A stretch of DNA of 64,000 bases from Micromonospora sp. MA102 (GTDB taxonomy: Bacteria; Actinomycetota; Actinomycetes; Mycobacteriales; Micromonosporaceae): contig NZ_JAMWEG010000016.1 of the NCBI RefSeq assembly GCF_025460765.1, forward strand, positions 1 to 64,000, given 5' to 3'. Below the pieces are notes generated by a model that searched no databases, was not told the origin of the DNA, and saw only the letters and a program-made list of their open reading frames with translations. Position numbers and translations under genes: made by a program. This document shows, in pieces, positions 35,394-43,412 of the stretch (the stretch's first letter is position 1; the number at the start of each line of letters is the position of its first letter).

Positions 35394-35420
35394 GGGTTAC
35401 CGGGGGGTAAGCGCTAACCC
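35394..35420. promoter_or_regulatory. Nested inverted repeats upstream of fabG, candidate operator
   Basis: TTACC-GGGG-GGTAA (35397-35410) is a perfect palindrome. GGGTTA and TAACCC (35394-35399 and 35415-35420) form a wider one sharing its left arm. The position, about 50-75 bases before the fabG start, fits a repressor site for lipid-synthesis control. Confidence 0.45.
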
Positions 35421-35579
35421 GTGCCAGGTCGGCGGCCGGTCCGGCGGCCGGTCGGGCGAGCGCGGTGGACCGGTCGGCCGAGTGCGTGCCGCCGCTGTGC
35501 CGGGTGTACGATGATCGACGTTTGCGGGCAGTCGATCGCCCGCATCGTCGAGCCCCGCCGACCGCAGGAGGTGATCGCT

Positions 35580-35633
35580 GTGCGAGATAGCGATCCTCCC
35601 AGTCGTGGCCGGGCCGACCGTCAGTCCCGCTGA
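35580..35633 (+). CDS. Candidate 17-residue peptide with strong ribosome site
   Basis: GTG 35580 is preceded by AGGAGGTGATC, eleven bases complementary to the 16S rRNA tail. The predicted peptide is hydrophilic (MRDSDPPSRGRADRQSR). The same frame is open upstream as far as an ATG at ~35511, so a 40-residue product is also possible. Such a good site before a very short ORF suggests a leader peptide or small protein. No homologue comes to mind. Confidence 0.4.
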   Translation: MRDSDPPSRGRADRQSR

Positions 35634-35820
35634 GCCACGACTCAGTCGGCGCGGCTGACCCCGCTCCCCCGCCCCGCCGCACCACCCCGTCTCCCCGGCC
35701 GTCCGCCGGGGACCGTGGCGCGCGGCCGGCAGAGCACCCCGGTCACGACTTCGTGTGCGTACGCCCTGATCCACCCCCGCGGTCCGGCCCGCCGGACCGC
35801 CGTCGCCACGGAGCAGTCCC

Positions 35821-35907
35821 ATGAGCCGTTACGTCGCCCCGCTGGGCTTCACCCTCGCCGCCGTCTGGGTGGCCGTCCTCTTCGTCCTGGCCGGCGGCGG
35901 TCACTGA
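35821..35907 (+). CDS. 28-residue single-helix membrane peptide
   Basis: ATG 35821 with GGAGCAG upstream encodes SRYVAPLGFTLAAVWVAVLF then VLAGGGH, one membrane helix and nothing else. It ends 31 bases before the convergent VWA gene. Its size and composition resemble bacterial membrane small proteins. Function unknown. Confidence 0.5.
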   Translation: MSRYVAPLGFTLAAVWVAVLFVLAGGGH

Positions 35908-35937
35908 CCACCGCCGGCCGGGCACCGGCCGCCCGCC

Positions 35938-36888
35938 TCAGATCAGGCGGGACGACCAGAGCAGGCTCAGCCCTCCCGCGCAGAGCGCGAGGAGCAGCGC
36001 GATCCCCGCGTACCACTGGGTGATCTCCCGCGGCTCGGTCCGGAACCCGATCGAGCTGCCCATGTCCTGGTAGACCTGCTTCAGCTCGCTGACCGAGGCG
36101 GCCTCGTAGAAGTAGCCCTGAGTCGTCTCCGCGAGCTGCGACAGCGCCATCCGGTCCACCGGCACCCGCTGGAGCTGGCCGCCGATGTCCACCTGCCCGG
36201 AGTCGGTGCCGAACGCGATGGTCGACACCGGCACGTTGGCCGCCTGCGCCGCGGCGGCCGCCTCCTCCACCGAACGGCCCGAGGTCCGGTAGCCGTCGGA
36301 CAGCAGCACGATCCGGGCCGGCGGGATGCCGGCCGCGCCGTCCGCCGGCACCGAGCGGATCGCCTCCAGGCAGGTGAAGACGGCCTCGCCCGTGGCGGTC
36401 GCCTCGGCCAGCACCAGCCCGTCGATCGCCGTGGTCACCGCGCCCCGGTCCTTCGTGGGCGGCACCAGCACGTTCGCCGACTTGGCGAACGAGACCAGCC
36501 CGAGGTTGTAGCTCTCCGGCAGCTCGCCGACGAACTGCTTGGCCGCCTCCTGCGCCGCCTCCAGGCGGTTCGGCGCCACGTCGTCGGCCTGCATCGACAG
36601 CGACACGTCGATGGCGAGCATCACGGTCGCCCGTTCGAGGGGCTCCTTGGTGTCGATCGCCGGCCGGGCCAGCCCGGTGGCGAGCACCAGCAGGCAGAGC
36701 AGGAACGCGGTGGCCGCCGCGTGCCGCCGCCAGCCCAGCCCCTTGGGCGCCAGGGTGCGCAGCAGGTCCACATTGGTGAACCGCATGGCGTACTGCCGGC
36801 GGTGCAGCTGCCGCCAGACGTACGCGGCGGCCAGGGCGAGCACCGGCAGCACGGCCAGCAACCACCACGGTTGGAGAAAACGGATCAT
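35938..36888 (-). CDS. VWA-domain membrane protein (BatA-like)
   Basis: 316 residues. Two N-terminal helices (about 8-27 and 58-75) and one C-terminal helix (about 290-310) flank a von Willebrand A domain. Its metal site is D94-V-S-L-S98, with SDGYRTSG further on. It begins four bases before the DUF58 stop (ATGA overlap). In MoxR-DUF58-VWA operons the MoxR ATPase acts as chaperone on VWA partners, often during envelope stress or cofactor insertion. Confidence 0.85.
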   Translation of the reverse strand: MIRFLQPWWLLAVLPVLALAAAYVWRQLHRRQYAMRFTNVDLLRTLAPKGLGWRRHAAATAFLLCLLVLATGLARPAIDTKEPLERATVMLAIDVSLSMQADDVAPNRLEAAQEAAKQFVGELPESYNLGLVSFAKSANVLVPPTKDRGAVTTAIDGLVLAEATATGEAVFTCLEAIRSVPADGAAGIPPARIVLLSDGYRTSGRSVEEAAAAAQAANVPVSTIAFGTDSGQVDIGGQLQRVPVDRMALSQLAETTQGYFYEAASVSELKQVYQDMGSSIGFRTEPREITQWYAGIALLLALCAGGLSLLWSSRLI

Positions 36889-37859
36889 CGAGTCGTCCCT
36901 CGGGTACGGGCGTGCCGCTGCGCGGCCACGAAACGCACCATGTCCAGCAGCCAGTCTCGGTCGGTACGCAGGCGCAGGTGTGCCGCGCCGGCACTGCGCA
37001 GCTCGGCGGCGATCGCCGCGCGCTGGGCGGCCGCCGACTCGGCGTACCGCCGGCGCAGGCCCGGGTCGGCGGTCTGCACCTCGTGCAGCTCCCCGGTCTC
37101 CGGGTCGACCACCGGCAGCACCCCCACGTCGGGCAGTTCCAGCTCGCGCGGGTCGACCACCTCGACGGCCAGCACGTCGTGCCGGACCCGCAGCTTACGG
37201 ACCGGCCGGCTCCACTGCTGCGGCGGCGCGAGGAAGTCGGAGATCACCACGGCGACGCCCCGCCGGCGCGGCGGGCGGTTGAGCATGTCGACGAGGGCGC
37301 CGAGATCGCTGCGACCGGGCCGGATCTCGGTGTCGGCGATGGCCCGCAGCAGCCCCTGCGCCTCCTTGCGCCCGGCCCGGGCGGGCAGCCGCCGCAGCGT
37401 CCCCGGCCCGGCCGGCGGGGAGCCGCCCCGCCACCGGCCGGCCGGCGCCGGTGTGCCCGTGCCGACCACCGCGCCGATCCGGTTGCCGCCCCGGACAGTC
37501 AGGTGGGCCAGGGCGGCCGCCGCGGCGACCACCACGTCCCGCTTGAGCCACTGCCCGGTGCCGAAGTCCAGGCTGGCCGAGAGGTCGACCGCCAGCCAGG
37601 TCTCCAGCTCCCGGTCGGCCACCGTACGCCGGACGTGCGGCATGGTGGTGCGGGCGGTGACCGGCCAGTCCATGCGGCGCACGTCGTCGCCGGGGCGGTA
37701 CTCGCGGGACTCCCCCGCCTCGCTGCCCGGGCCGGGCAGCAGCCCGGCGTAGTCGCCCTGGAGCAGCCCGTCGAGCTTGCGGGTGACCATGAGCTGCAGC
37801 CGGGCGAGGACGGCCCCGGAACGCTCGCCGCTGGCCGGCAGCCGGGTGGGTGGGGTCAC
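36885..37859 (-). CDS. DUF58 domain protein
   Basis: 324 residues. It contains the defining SREYRPGDDVRRMDWPVTAR block near 50-70 and a VWA-like fold after it (LAVDLSASLDFGTGQWLKRD). GTG 37859 overlaps the moxR stop as GTGA and its own stop overlaps the VWA start, so the three genes are tightly coupled. It probably links the MoxR ATPase to its membrane VWA substrate. Confidence 0.85.
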   Translation of the reverse strand: MTPPTRLPASGERSGAVLARLQLMVTRKLDGLLQGDYAGLLPGPGSEAGESREYRPGDDVRRMDWPVTARTTMPHVRRTVADRELETWLAVDLSASLDFGTGQWLKRDVVVAAAAALAHLTVRGGNRIGAVVGTGTPAPAGRWRGGSPPAGPGTLRRLPARAGRKEAQGLLRAIADTEIRPGRSDLGALVDMLNRPPRRRGVAVVISDFLAPPQQWSRPVRKLRVRHDVLAVEVVDPRELELPDVGVLPVVDPETGELHEVQTADPGLRRRYAESAAAQRAAIAAELRSAGAAHLRLRTDRDWLLDMVRFVAAQRHARTRGTTR

Positions 37860-38962
37860 GGCCGCTGCCCGGGCCAGCCGCCGTGCGGGACGGCCGGTGG
37901 GGGCGGCGTGGCCTGCTGGCGGGGCGCGACCGCGGGCAGCGGGATGGTCGACATCACCCGGTGCACGATGTGGTCGGCCGGCACGTCGTCGGCGAGCGCG
38001 TCGTAGCTGAGCACGAGCCGGTGCCGCAGGATGTCCGGGGCGATGTCCTGCACGTCCTGCGGCAGGGCGTAGTCCCGGCCGCGCAGCAGGGCCAGCGCCC
38101 GGGTGGCCCGGACCAGGCCGAGCGAGGCGCGCGGGCTCGCGCCGTACTGGATGAGCTGCGCCACGTCGGGCATGCCGTGCTCGGCGGGGGCGCGGGTGGC
38201 CAGGACCAGCCGGACCGCGTAGTCGACAAGCGCGTTGTGCACGAAGACCTGGTCGGCCTTGTGCTGGAGCGCGATCAGGTCCGGGGTGTCGAAGACCCGG
38301 GCCGGCTCGGGCGGGGCGACGCCCATCCGGTAGACGATCTCGCGCTCCTCGGCGTCGGTCGGGTAGCCCACCACGATCTTCATGAGGAACCGGTCCCGCT
38401 GCGCCTCCGGCAGCGGGTAGACGCCCTCCTGCTCGATCGGGTTCTGGGTGGCCATCACCAGGAACGGGTCGGGCACCCGGTGGGTCTCGCCACCGATGGA
38501 CACCTGCCGCTCGCTCATCACCTCCAGCAGCGCCGACTGCACCTTGGCCGGAGCGCGGTTGATCTCGTCGGCGAGCAGGAAGTTGACGAAGACCGGGCCC
38601 AGCTCGACGTCGAACTTCTCGCTGGACTGCCGGTAGATCCGGGTGCCCATGATGTCGGCCGGCACCAGGTCGGGAGTGAACTGGACCCGCGCGAACGACC
38701 CGCCGACCACCTTGGCCAGGGTCTCCACGGCCAGCGTCTTGGCGACGCCGGGCACCCCCTCCAGCAGGCAGTGGCCCCGGGCGAGCAGGGCCACGAACAT
38801 CCGCTCGACCATCCGGTCCTGACCGACGATCACCCGCTTGATCTCGAACAGCGCCCGCTCCAGCAGGGTGGCGTCCTGCGCCGGGGTGGTGGTCGCCGGC
38901 GGCGGCGCGTCCGGCGCGGCCTCGGTCGGGGTCGGGGCGTCGGGCGTGGTCGGCTGGGCCAC
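37856..38962 (-). CDS. MoxR-family AAA+ ATPase
   Basis: 368 residues from GTG 38962 (GGAGG close upstream). A Pro/Thr-rich ~30-residue N-terminus precedes the AAA+ core: Walker A GVPGVAKT (69-76), Walker B LLADEINRAP near 131, sensor 1 VMATQNPIEQEG. The C-terminal lid includes SPRASLGLVRATRALAL. A chaperone-like ATPase acting on VWA proteins encoded in the same operon. A Pro/Gln-rich tail ends the protein. Confidence 0.9.
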   Translation of the reverse strand: MAQPTTPDAPTPTEAAPDAPPPATTTPAQDATLLERALFEIKRVIVGQDRMVERMFVALLARGHCLLEGVPGVAKTLAVETLAKVVGGSFARVQFTPDLVPADIMGTRIYRQSSEKFDVELGPVFVNFLLADEINRAPAKVQSALLEVMSERQVSIGGETHRVPDPFLVMATQNPIEQEGVYPLPEAQRDRFLMKIVVGYPTDAEEREIVYRMGVAPPEPARVFDTPDLIALQHKADQVFVHNALVDYAVRLVLATRAPAEHGMPDVAQLIQYGASPRASLGLVRATRALALLRGRDYALPQDVQDIAPDILRHRLVLSYDALADDVPADHIVHRVMSTIPLPAVAPRQQATPPPPAVPHGGWPGQRP

Positions 38963-39188
38963 CGGTCCTCCACAGCATGGTCGTCGTCGGGCGTGGTGCG
39001 TATCAAGACTGTCATGCCTTGCTGAGAGGCGAGGGCGGGAGAGGGACGATTTTCGCCGCGCCGTCCTCCGGCACGGAAAACCCTGAACACGGGTGGACAA
39101 CAAGGGGTCCGGCGTGTGTACGATTCACCCCGTCGCCGGGCGGCTCCCCCCGTGGCCGCCCGGCGCTAAAGCTCCCGGCGTGCGGCTC

Positions 39189-39194
39189 TAGACT
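39189..39194 (+). promoter_or_regulatory. -10 hexamer TAGACT, leaderless start
   Basis: Seven bases before GTG 39202, no Shine-Dalgarno. Confidence 0.5.
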
Positions 39195-39201
39195 CGCCCC
39201 G

Positions 39202-39432
39202 GTGACCACTCCCACTCCCCCCGACGACGCGCTCGTCTGCTCGGCGCGGGGGTGTCGCGCGCCCGCCGTGTGGGAGCTGCGCTGGAACAATCCCCGCCTG
39301 CACCCGCCCGAGCGGCGCAAGACCTGGCTGGCCTGCCCCGCCCATCGCGGGTCGCTGGGCGACTTCCTCGACGCACGCGGCTTCCTGCGCGAGGTCGTAC
39401 CGGTGCCCGGATCGCCTACGCTCGGATCGTGA
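39202..39432 (+). CDS. 76-residue candidate zinc-binding protein
   Basis: C13-x4-C18 (LVCSARGCRAPAVWELRWNN) and C45-x2-H48 (TWLACPAHRG) form a plausible four-ligand zinc site. I recall this short sequence as conserved upstream of PH-domain membrane proteins in many actinobacteria, usually unnamed. It precedes the two PH-domain genes by 22 bases, so they may be one transcript. GTG 39202 fits the leaderless pattern. Earlier in-frame extension to 38977 is not supported. Confidence 0.7.
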   Translation: MTTPTPPDDALVCSARGCRAPAVWELRWNNPRLHPPERRKTWLACPAHRGSLGDFLDARGFLREVVPVPGSPTLGS

Positions 39433-39454
39433 GCGAGCGCAGCGGGATCAGCCG

Positions 39455-39982
39455 GTGAACGGTGACGACCTCGCCGGCCGGCCGCCGGCCCCGACCGGAC
39501 CTCTTGAGCCCTGGCCGGACACCGTCCGGTGGCAGCCGATCTCCCGCGACCTGATCTGGGTGGAGCTGATCCGGCTCGGCATCGGCCTCGCCGTGGCGCT
39601 GGTGGCGCTCGGCGTCGCCTGGGCGGTCGCCGGCCACTGGCTGCTCGGTGCCGCCCTGGGCCTGGCGCTGCTGCTGGCCGCCTGGCGGGCGGTCACCATC
39701 GTCCGCGCGGTGCGCGCCTGGGGCTACGCCGAGCGGGCCGACGACCTGCTGGTCCGGCACGGCCTGCTGGTGCGGCGGCTGTCCATCGTGCCGTACTCCC
39801 GGATGCAGTTCGTCGACGTGAGCGCGGGGCCGCTGGAGCGCGCCTTCGACCTGGCCACCGTGCAGCTGCACACCGCCGCGGCGGCGAGCGACGCCCGGGT
39901 GCCGGGCCTGCGGCCGGCCGAGGCGTCCCGGCTGCGGGACCGGCTCACCGCGCTGGGCGAGGACCGGGCGGAGGGGCTGTGA
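39455..39982 (+). CDS. PH-domain (bPH2) membrane protein, YdbS-like
   Basis: 175 residues. Two close membrane helices (about 35-78) are followed by one bacterial PH-2 domain (about 88-165, DLLVRHGLLVRRLSIVPYSRMQFVDVSAG). This is the small partner of the YdbS/YdbT pair. It overlaps the larger partner gene by four bases (GTGA). Such pairs sit in the cytoplasmic membrane. Their role is poorly known, with resistance to certain secreted peptides reported for some. Confidence 0.82.
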   Translation: MNGDDLAGRPPAPTGPLEPWPDTVRWQPISRDLIWVELIRLGIGLAVALVALGVAWAVAGHWLLGAALGLALLLAAWRAVTIVRAVRAWGYAERADDLLVRHGLLVRRLSIVPYSRMQFVDVSAGPLERAFDLATVQLHTAAAASDARVPGLRPAEASRLRDRLTALGEDRAEGL

Positions 39983-41670
39983 GCGACGGCCCGGCCGAGC
40001 CGGACCCCGGCGCCCCGCCGCCGCCGCACCCGCCCGCCGCCGCACCGCCGCCGGCCGCCGAGCCGCCCCGGAACGGCCACCCCTGGCCACCGCAACCGGG
40101 GTACGCCCACCCGGTGCCCCCTCCCGGCCACGGGCCACCCGCGCCCCCACCCGGGTACGGACCACCCGCGCCGCCGCCCGGCTACGGGCCACCCGCGCCG
40201 TCCTGGCCGGGTGCCGGGCATCCGGCGCCGCCACCCGGCTACGGGCCACCTGTGCCACCCTGGCCGGGTGCGGGTCATCCCGCGCCGCCCGGGGCCGGCC
40301 CGTGGGGGCCGCTCGCGACGCACCCGCCCGGCGGCCCGGGGGCCCCGCAGCCGACCGGGGAGGAGCCGCGGCAGCGGCTGCACCCCCTGAGCCCGGCGCT
40401 GCACGGCGCGAAGTCGCTGGTCGTGGTGATCGCCGGCCTCTCCTGGTCGACGCTGTCCCGGGTCGGCTTCGGCTGGTTCGCCGTGCTGGTCGCGGTCTTC
40501 GTCCTCGGCGCCACCGTGCTGTCGGTGATCAGCTGGTGGAACACCGGCTACCACGTGGTGGGGCGGGAGCTGCGTGTGCACGAGGGGCTGCTCTGGCGGC
40601 GTACCCGGGCGATCCCGCTGGAGCGGCTGCAGGCCGTGGAGGTGGTCCGGCCGCTGCTCGCGCAGCTCACCGGGCTGGCCGAGCTGCGGCTGGAGGTGGT
40701 CGGCGGCGGCAAGACCGAGGCGCCGCTGGCGTACCTGAGCGTGGCCGAGGCGAGCGCGCTGCGGCACCGGCTGCTCGCGGTGGCCGGCCGCGCCCCCGAG
40801 ACCGCCCCGCCCGCCGCCGGCACGCCGCCCGCGCCCGCCCCGGCCGGGCGGCTGCTGCACCACGTCCGCAACCGCGACCTGCTGGTGAGCCAGCTGCTCA
40901 CCCCGCAGGCGTTCCTGCTCCCGTTCGGTGTGGCGTTCGTGGTGGCGCAGTTCCTCTCCGAGGGGTCCTGGTCGTTCATCGCGGTGGCCAGCACGCTGAC
41001 CGCCATGGCCGGCGTCCTGCTGCAACCGGTCCGCCGGGTGCTCGACGACTGGAGCTTCCGGCTCGACCGGGACGGCGACACGCTGCGGGTGCGCAACGGG
41101 CTGCTGGAGACGCGGGTGCAGACCGTGCCGCTGCACCGGGTGCAGACCGTCGGGGTGACCTGGCCGCTGCTCTGGCGGATGAAGGGCTGGCTGCGGCTGC
41201 GGCTGGAGGTGGCCGGCTACTCGGGCGCCGAGCCGGACGACCGCAACCGCCCGGACCGGCTGCTGCCGGTCGGCGACGCGCCCACCGGCGAGCTGGTCGT
41301 CGCGGAGGTGCTCCCCGGCGTCCGGCTGGGGGCGCTGCCCGCCACGCTGCCGCCCCGGCGGGCCCGCTGGCTGCGCCCGCTGAGCCGGACGAGGGTCGGC
41401 GCCGGCCTCGACGAGCGGGTCTTCGTGGCCCGGTCCGGGCTGCTGACCCGCCGCTTGACGATGGTGCCGTACGCCCGGATCCAGAGCGTGCGGGTGACCC
41501 AGGGCCCGGCGCAGCGGCGGCTGCGGCTGGCCACCGTGCACGCGGACACCGCCGGCGGCTCGGGCGCGGCGGCGCTGGACCGGGACCTGGCCGAGGCGTG
41601 GGAGCTGGCGGCGGAGCTGACCGCGCGGGCGCACACCGCCCGGCGGAGCGGCCCGGGCCGGCCGGGCTGA
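39979..41670 (+). CDS. Multi-PH-domain membrane protein, YdbT-like, with Pro/Gly/Tyr-rich N-tail
   Basis: 563 residues from GTG 39979. An unusual 130-residue N-terminus is made of GYGPPAPPP and WPGAGHPAPP units. Two helix pairs (about 155-195 and 305-350) then alternate with three bPH2-type domains (RELRVHEGLLWRRTRAIPLE; DTLRVRNGLLETRVQTVPLH; ERVFVARSGLLTRRLTMVPY). The core length fits YdbT; the Pro-rich tail is extra and resembles cytoplasmic protein-interaction tails. Translationally coupled to the YdbS-like gene. Confidence 0.82.
   Translation: MSDGPAEPDPGAPPPPHPPAAAPPPAAEPPRNGHPWPPQPGYAHPVPPPGHGPPAPPPGYGPPAPPPGYGPPAPSWPGAGHPAPPPGYGPPVPPWPGAGHPAPPGAGPWGPLATHPPGGPGAPQPTGEEPRQRLHPLSPALHGAKSLVVVIAGLSWSTLSRVGFGWFAVLVAVFVLGATVLSVISWWNTGYHVVGRELRVHEGLLWRRTRAIPLERLQAVEVVRPLLAQLTGLAELRLEVVGGGKTEAPLAYLSVAEASALRHRLLAVAGRAPETAPPAAGTPPAPAPAGRLLHHVRNRDLLVSQLLTPQAFLLPFGVAFVVAQFLSEGSWSFIAVASTLTAMAGVLLQPVRRVLDDWSFRLDRDGDTLRVRNGLLETRVQTVPLHRVQTVGVTWPLLWRMKGWLRLRLEVAGYSGAEPDDRNRPDRLLPVGDAPTGELVVAEVLPGVRLGALPATLPPRRARWLRPLSRTRVGAGLDERVFVARSGLLTRRLTMVPYARIQSVRVTQGPAQRRLRLATVHADTAGGSGAAALDRDLAEAWELAAELTARAHTARRSGPGRPG
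40125..40300 (+). repeat. Coding repeats of GYGPPAPPP / GAGHPAPP
   Basis: Imperfect 27-33-base units encode Pro/Gly/Tyr-rich repeats near residues 50-107 of the YdbT-like protein. Confidence 0.8.
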
Positions 41671-41735
41671 GCCGGCCGGTCAGCGCTCCGCCGGCACCAC
41701 CGGGCGGGCATGAGCCGCTCGGAGCCGGCGGACGG

Positions 41736-42857
41736 TCAGTGCTCCGCCGGCACGGTGGCCGGATCGGCGCCCGCCGGTCGGGTCGGCTCGGCCTCGGCCG
41801 GCCTGGTCGGCTCGGCGTCGGCCGGCCTGGTCGGCTCGGTGTCGACCGGTTGGGTCGGGTCGGCGGTCGGTGCCGCCTGCGTGGCCGGGGCGAGCGGGGC
41901 GCGGCGGGCCCGGCGGGCCGCCCACCAGCGCTCGGCCAGCCCGACCACCAGGAAGGTCAGGCCGACGTACGCCCAGCCGACCAGCACGTCGATCAGGTAG
42001 TGCTCGCCGCTGTAGATCAGCGTGAAGGTCATCGCCAGCGGATACGCCAGCAGCAGCGGCCACCAGCGCTTCCGGGTCGCGCGCAGGAAGAACAGGACCA
42101 CGAACAGGGCGAACGCGGTGTGCAGCGACGGCATGGCGGCCACCGGGTTGGAGGCGATCTGGCCGGCGTTGAGCAGGTTGCCCGCGCCGTGCATGCCGAT
42201 CTCCTTCCAGCCCCGGGTGGAGATCCGCGCGACGTCGGAGAGCAGCCCGTTCTGGGCCGCCCACCACGGCGGGGCGGCCGGGTACAGGAAGTAGGTGGCC
42301 AGCCCGGCCGCGCAGAGGAAGCCCCACCGCCGCATGTACGCGCCCCAGCGCGTCCGGTCGCGCAGCCAGAGCACCGCGGCCGCGGCGAGCGTCGCCACGA
42401 AGTGCGAGAAGTAGATCCAGCTGACCGCCACGTCCCACCAGTGCACCTGGTCGGGCCGGTAGAGGTGCTGCTGGAGCCAGATCGTGGGCACCTCCCCGCC
42501 GGTGGCCCAGCCGGTCAGGAACCGGTCGGCGACGATCAGCTCCATGGCGTGCGGCGTCGCGCCGTTGTCGGCGAACCCCCGGGAGAGGTTGTACGCGGCC
42601 AGCAGCAGCACGACCGGGATCCAGTCCCGGGCGAAGCGCAGGTGGCTGCGCCACGGGCGGGACGAGTGCCAGGCGATGGTGCCCGCCCAGATCCAGAGGA
42701 ACGCGTACGCCGGGTCGGTCGGCAGGCCGATGGCGAACCAGGCCGCCACGAAGGCGAATCCCCAGATCTCCATCGCCACCACGCGACGGCGCCCGCCGTC
42801 GGGGGACGCGGTCGGTCCGGCGGGGGCGGGGGGCGGGGGGTCAGTCAGCACGGCCAT
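41736..42857 (-). CDS. PAP2-family phosphatase / inositol-phosphoceramide-synthase-like enzyme
   Basis: 373 residues from ATG 42857. About six membrane helices carry the PAP2 motifs AMPSLHTAFAL (C2) and SGEHYLIDVLVG (C3). The arrangement resembles the PAP2_3/AUR1 group, which transfers or removes phospho-head groups of lipids at the outer face of the membrane. The last ~65 residues are a soluble tail with EPTRPA repeats. The start is supported by TAACCT upstream and by the hydrophilic N-terminus. Substrate could be phosphatidylinositol-type, isoprenyl or glycerophospholipid. Confidence 0.8.
   Translation of the reverse strand: MAVLTDPPPPAPAGPTASPDGGRRRVVAMEIWGFAFVAAWFAIGLPTDPAYAFLWIWAGTIAWHSSRPWRSHLRFARDWIPVVLLLAAYNLSRGFADNGATPHAMELIVADRFLTGWATGGEVPTIWLQQHLYRPDQVHWWDVAVSWIYFSHFVATLAAAAVLWLRDRTRWGAYMRRWGFLCAAGLATYFLYPAAPPWWAAQNGLLSDVARISTRGWKEIGMHGAGNLLNAGQIASNPVAAMPSLHTAFALFVVLFFLRATRKRWWPLLLAYPLAMTFTLIYSGEHYLIDVLVGWAYVGLTFLVVGLAERWWAARRARRAPLAPATQAAPTADPTQPVDTEPTRPADAEPTRPAEAEPTRPAGADPATVPAEH
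41764..41860. repeat. 30-bp tandem repeats encoding EPTRPADA-type tail
   Basis: Three to four units built on GTCGGCTCGGCGTCGGCCGG encode the minus-strand repeats EPTRPADA, EPTRPAEA and EPTRPAGA in the PAP2 protein tail. Confidence 0.8.
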
Positions 42858-42995
42858 CGCGGACAAGGTTAACGGCGTGCGACGGGACCGCCGACGCCGA
42901 CCGCCCGCCGCCGGGGCCGGTCACCCCTGTCCGGGCTCCGGCGAGGGGGCCGCTGCGCCGGTCCGGACGCCGCCCGGGCCCCGGGGCCGCTGCAC

Positions 42996-43001
42996 TAGGC
43001 T
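42996..43001 (+). promoter_or_regulatory. -10 hexamer TAGGCT, leaderless start
   Basis: Six bases before ATG 43008, no Shine-Dalgarno. Confidence 0.5.
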
Positions 43002-43007
43002 CGGCCC

Positions 43008-43412
43008 ATGCAGGAGCAGCCGGACTCGCCCTTCGCCCCGGGCCTGACCGCCCGGGTCGAGCTGACCGTCACCGACACGGACACCGCGCAGGCGGTGGGC
43101 TCGGGCGACGTGCCGGTGCTCGGCACGCCCCGGGTCCTCGCGCTGGCCGAGGCGGCCACCGTGGCGGCGGTCGCGACCCGGCTGCCGTCCGGGTCGACGA
43201 CGGTCGGCACCCGCGTCGAGCTGGAACATCGCGCGGCCACGCCGGTCGGGCGGACGGTGGCCGCCCGGGCGGAACTGGTCAAGGTCGACGGCCGGCGGCT
43301 GGCCTTCGAGGTGATCGTGACCGACGGCAACGAGGTGGTGGCCACCGGGCGGGTCGAGCGGGCCCTGGTCGACCGGCAGCGCTTCGTCGAGCGCACCGTG
43401 CGGGCGTCATGA
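43008..43412 (+). CDS. FlK-like thioesterase-family protein
   Basis: 134-residue hot-dog fold: GLTARVELTVTDTDTAQAVG, LALAEAATVAAVATRLPSGS, TVGTRVELEHRAATPVG. This matches the fluoroacetyl-CoA thioesterase-like family, most members of which are general acyl-CoA thioesterases of unknown substrate. Its stop overlaps the next ATG by four bases, so it is coupled to the metallo-hydrolase. Confidence 0.8.
   Translation: MQEQPDSPFAPGLTARVELTVTDTDTAQAVGSGDVPVLGTPRVLALAEAATVAAVATRLPSGSTTVGTRVELEHRAATPVGRTVAARAELVKVDGRRLAFEVIVTDGNEVVATGRVERALVDRQRFVERTVRAS

Larger units (their letters stand above)
35347..35820. other. 474-bp region between fabG and a tiny membrane-protein ORF
   Basis: Holds the fabG promoter side with nested inverted repeats (35394-35420) and a candidate 17-codon ORF on the plus strand with a near-perfect ribosome site (35580-35633). 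About 190 bases of GC-rich sequence follow in which I see no gene. Confidence 0.6.
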
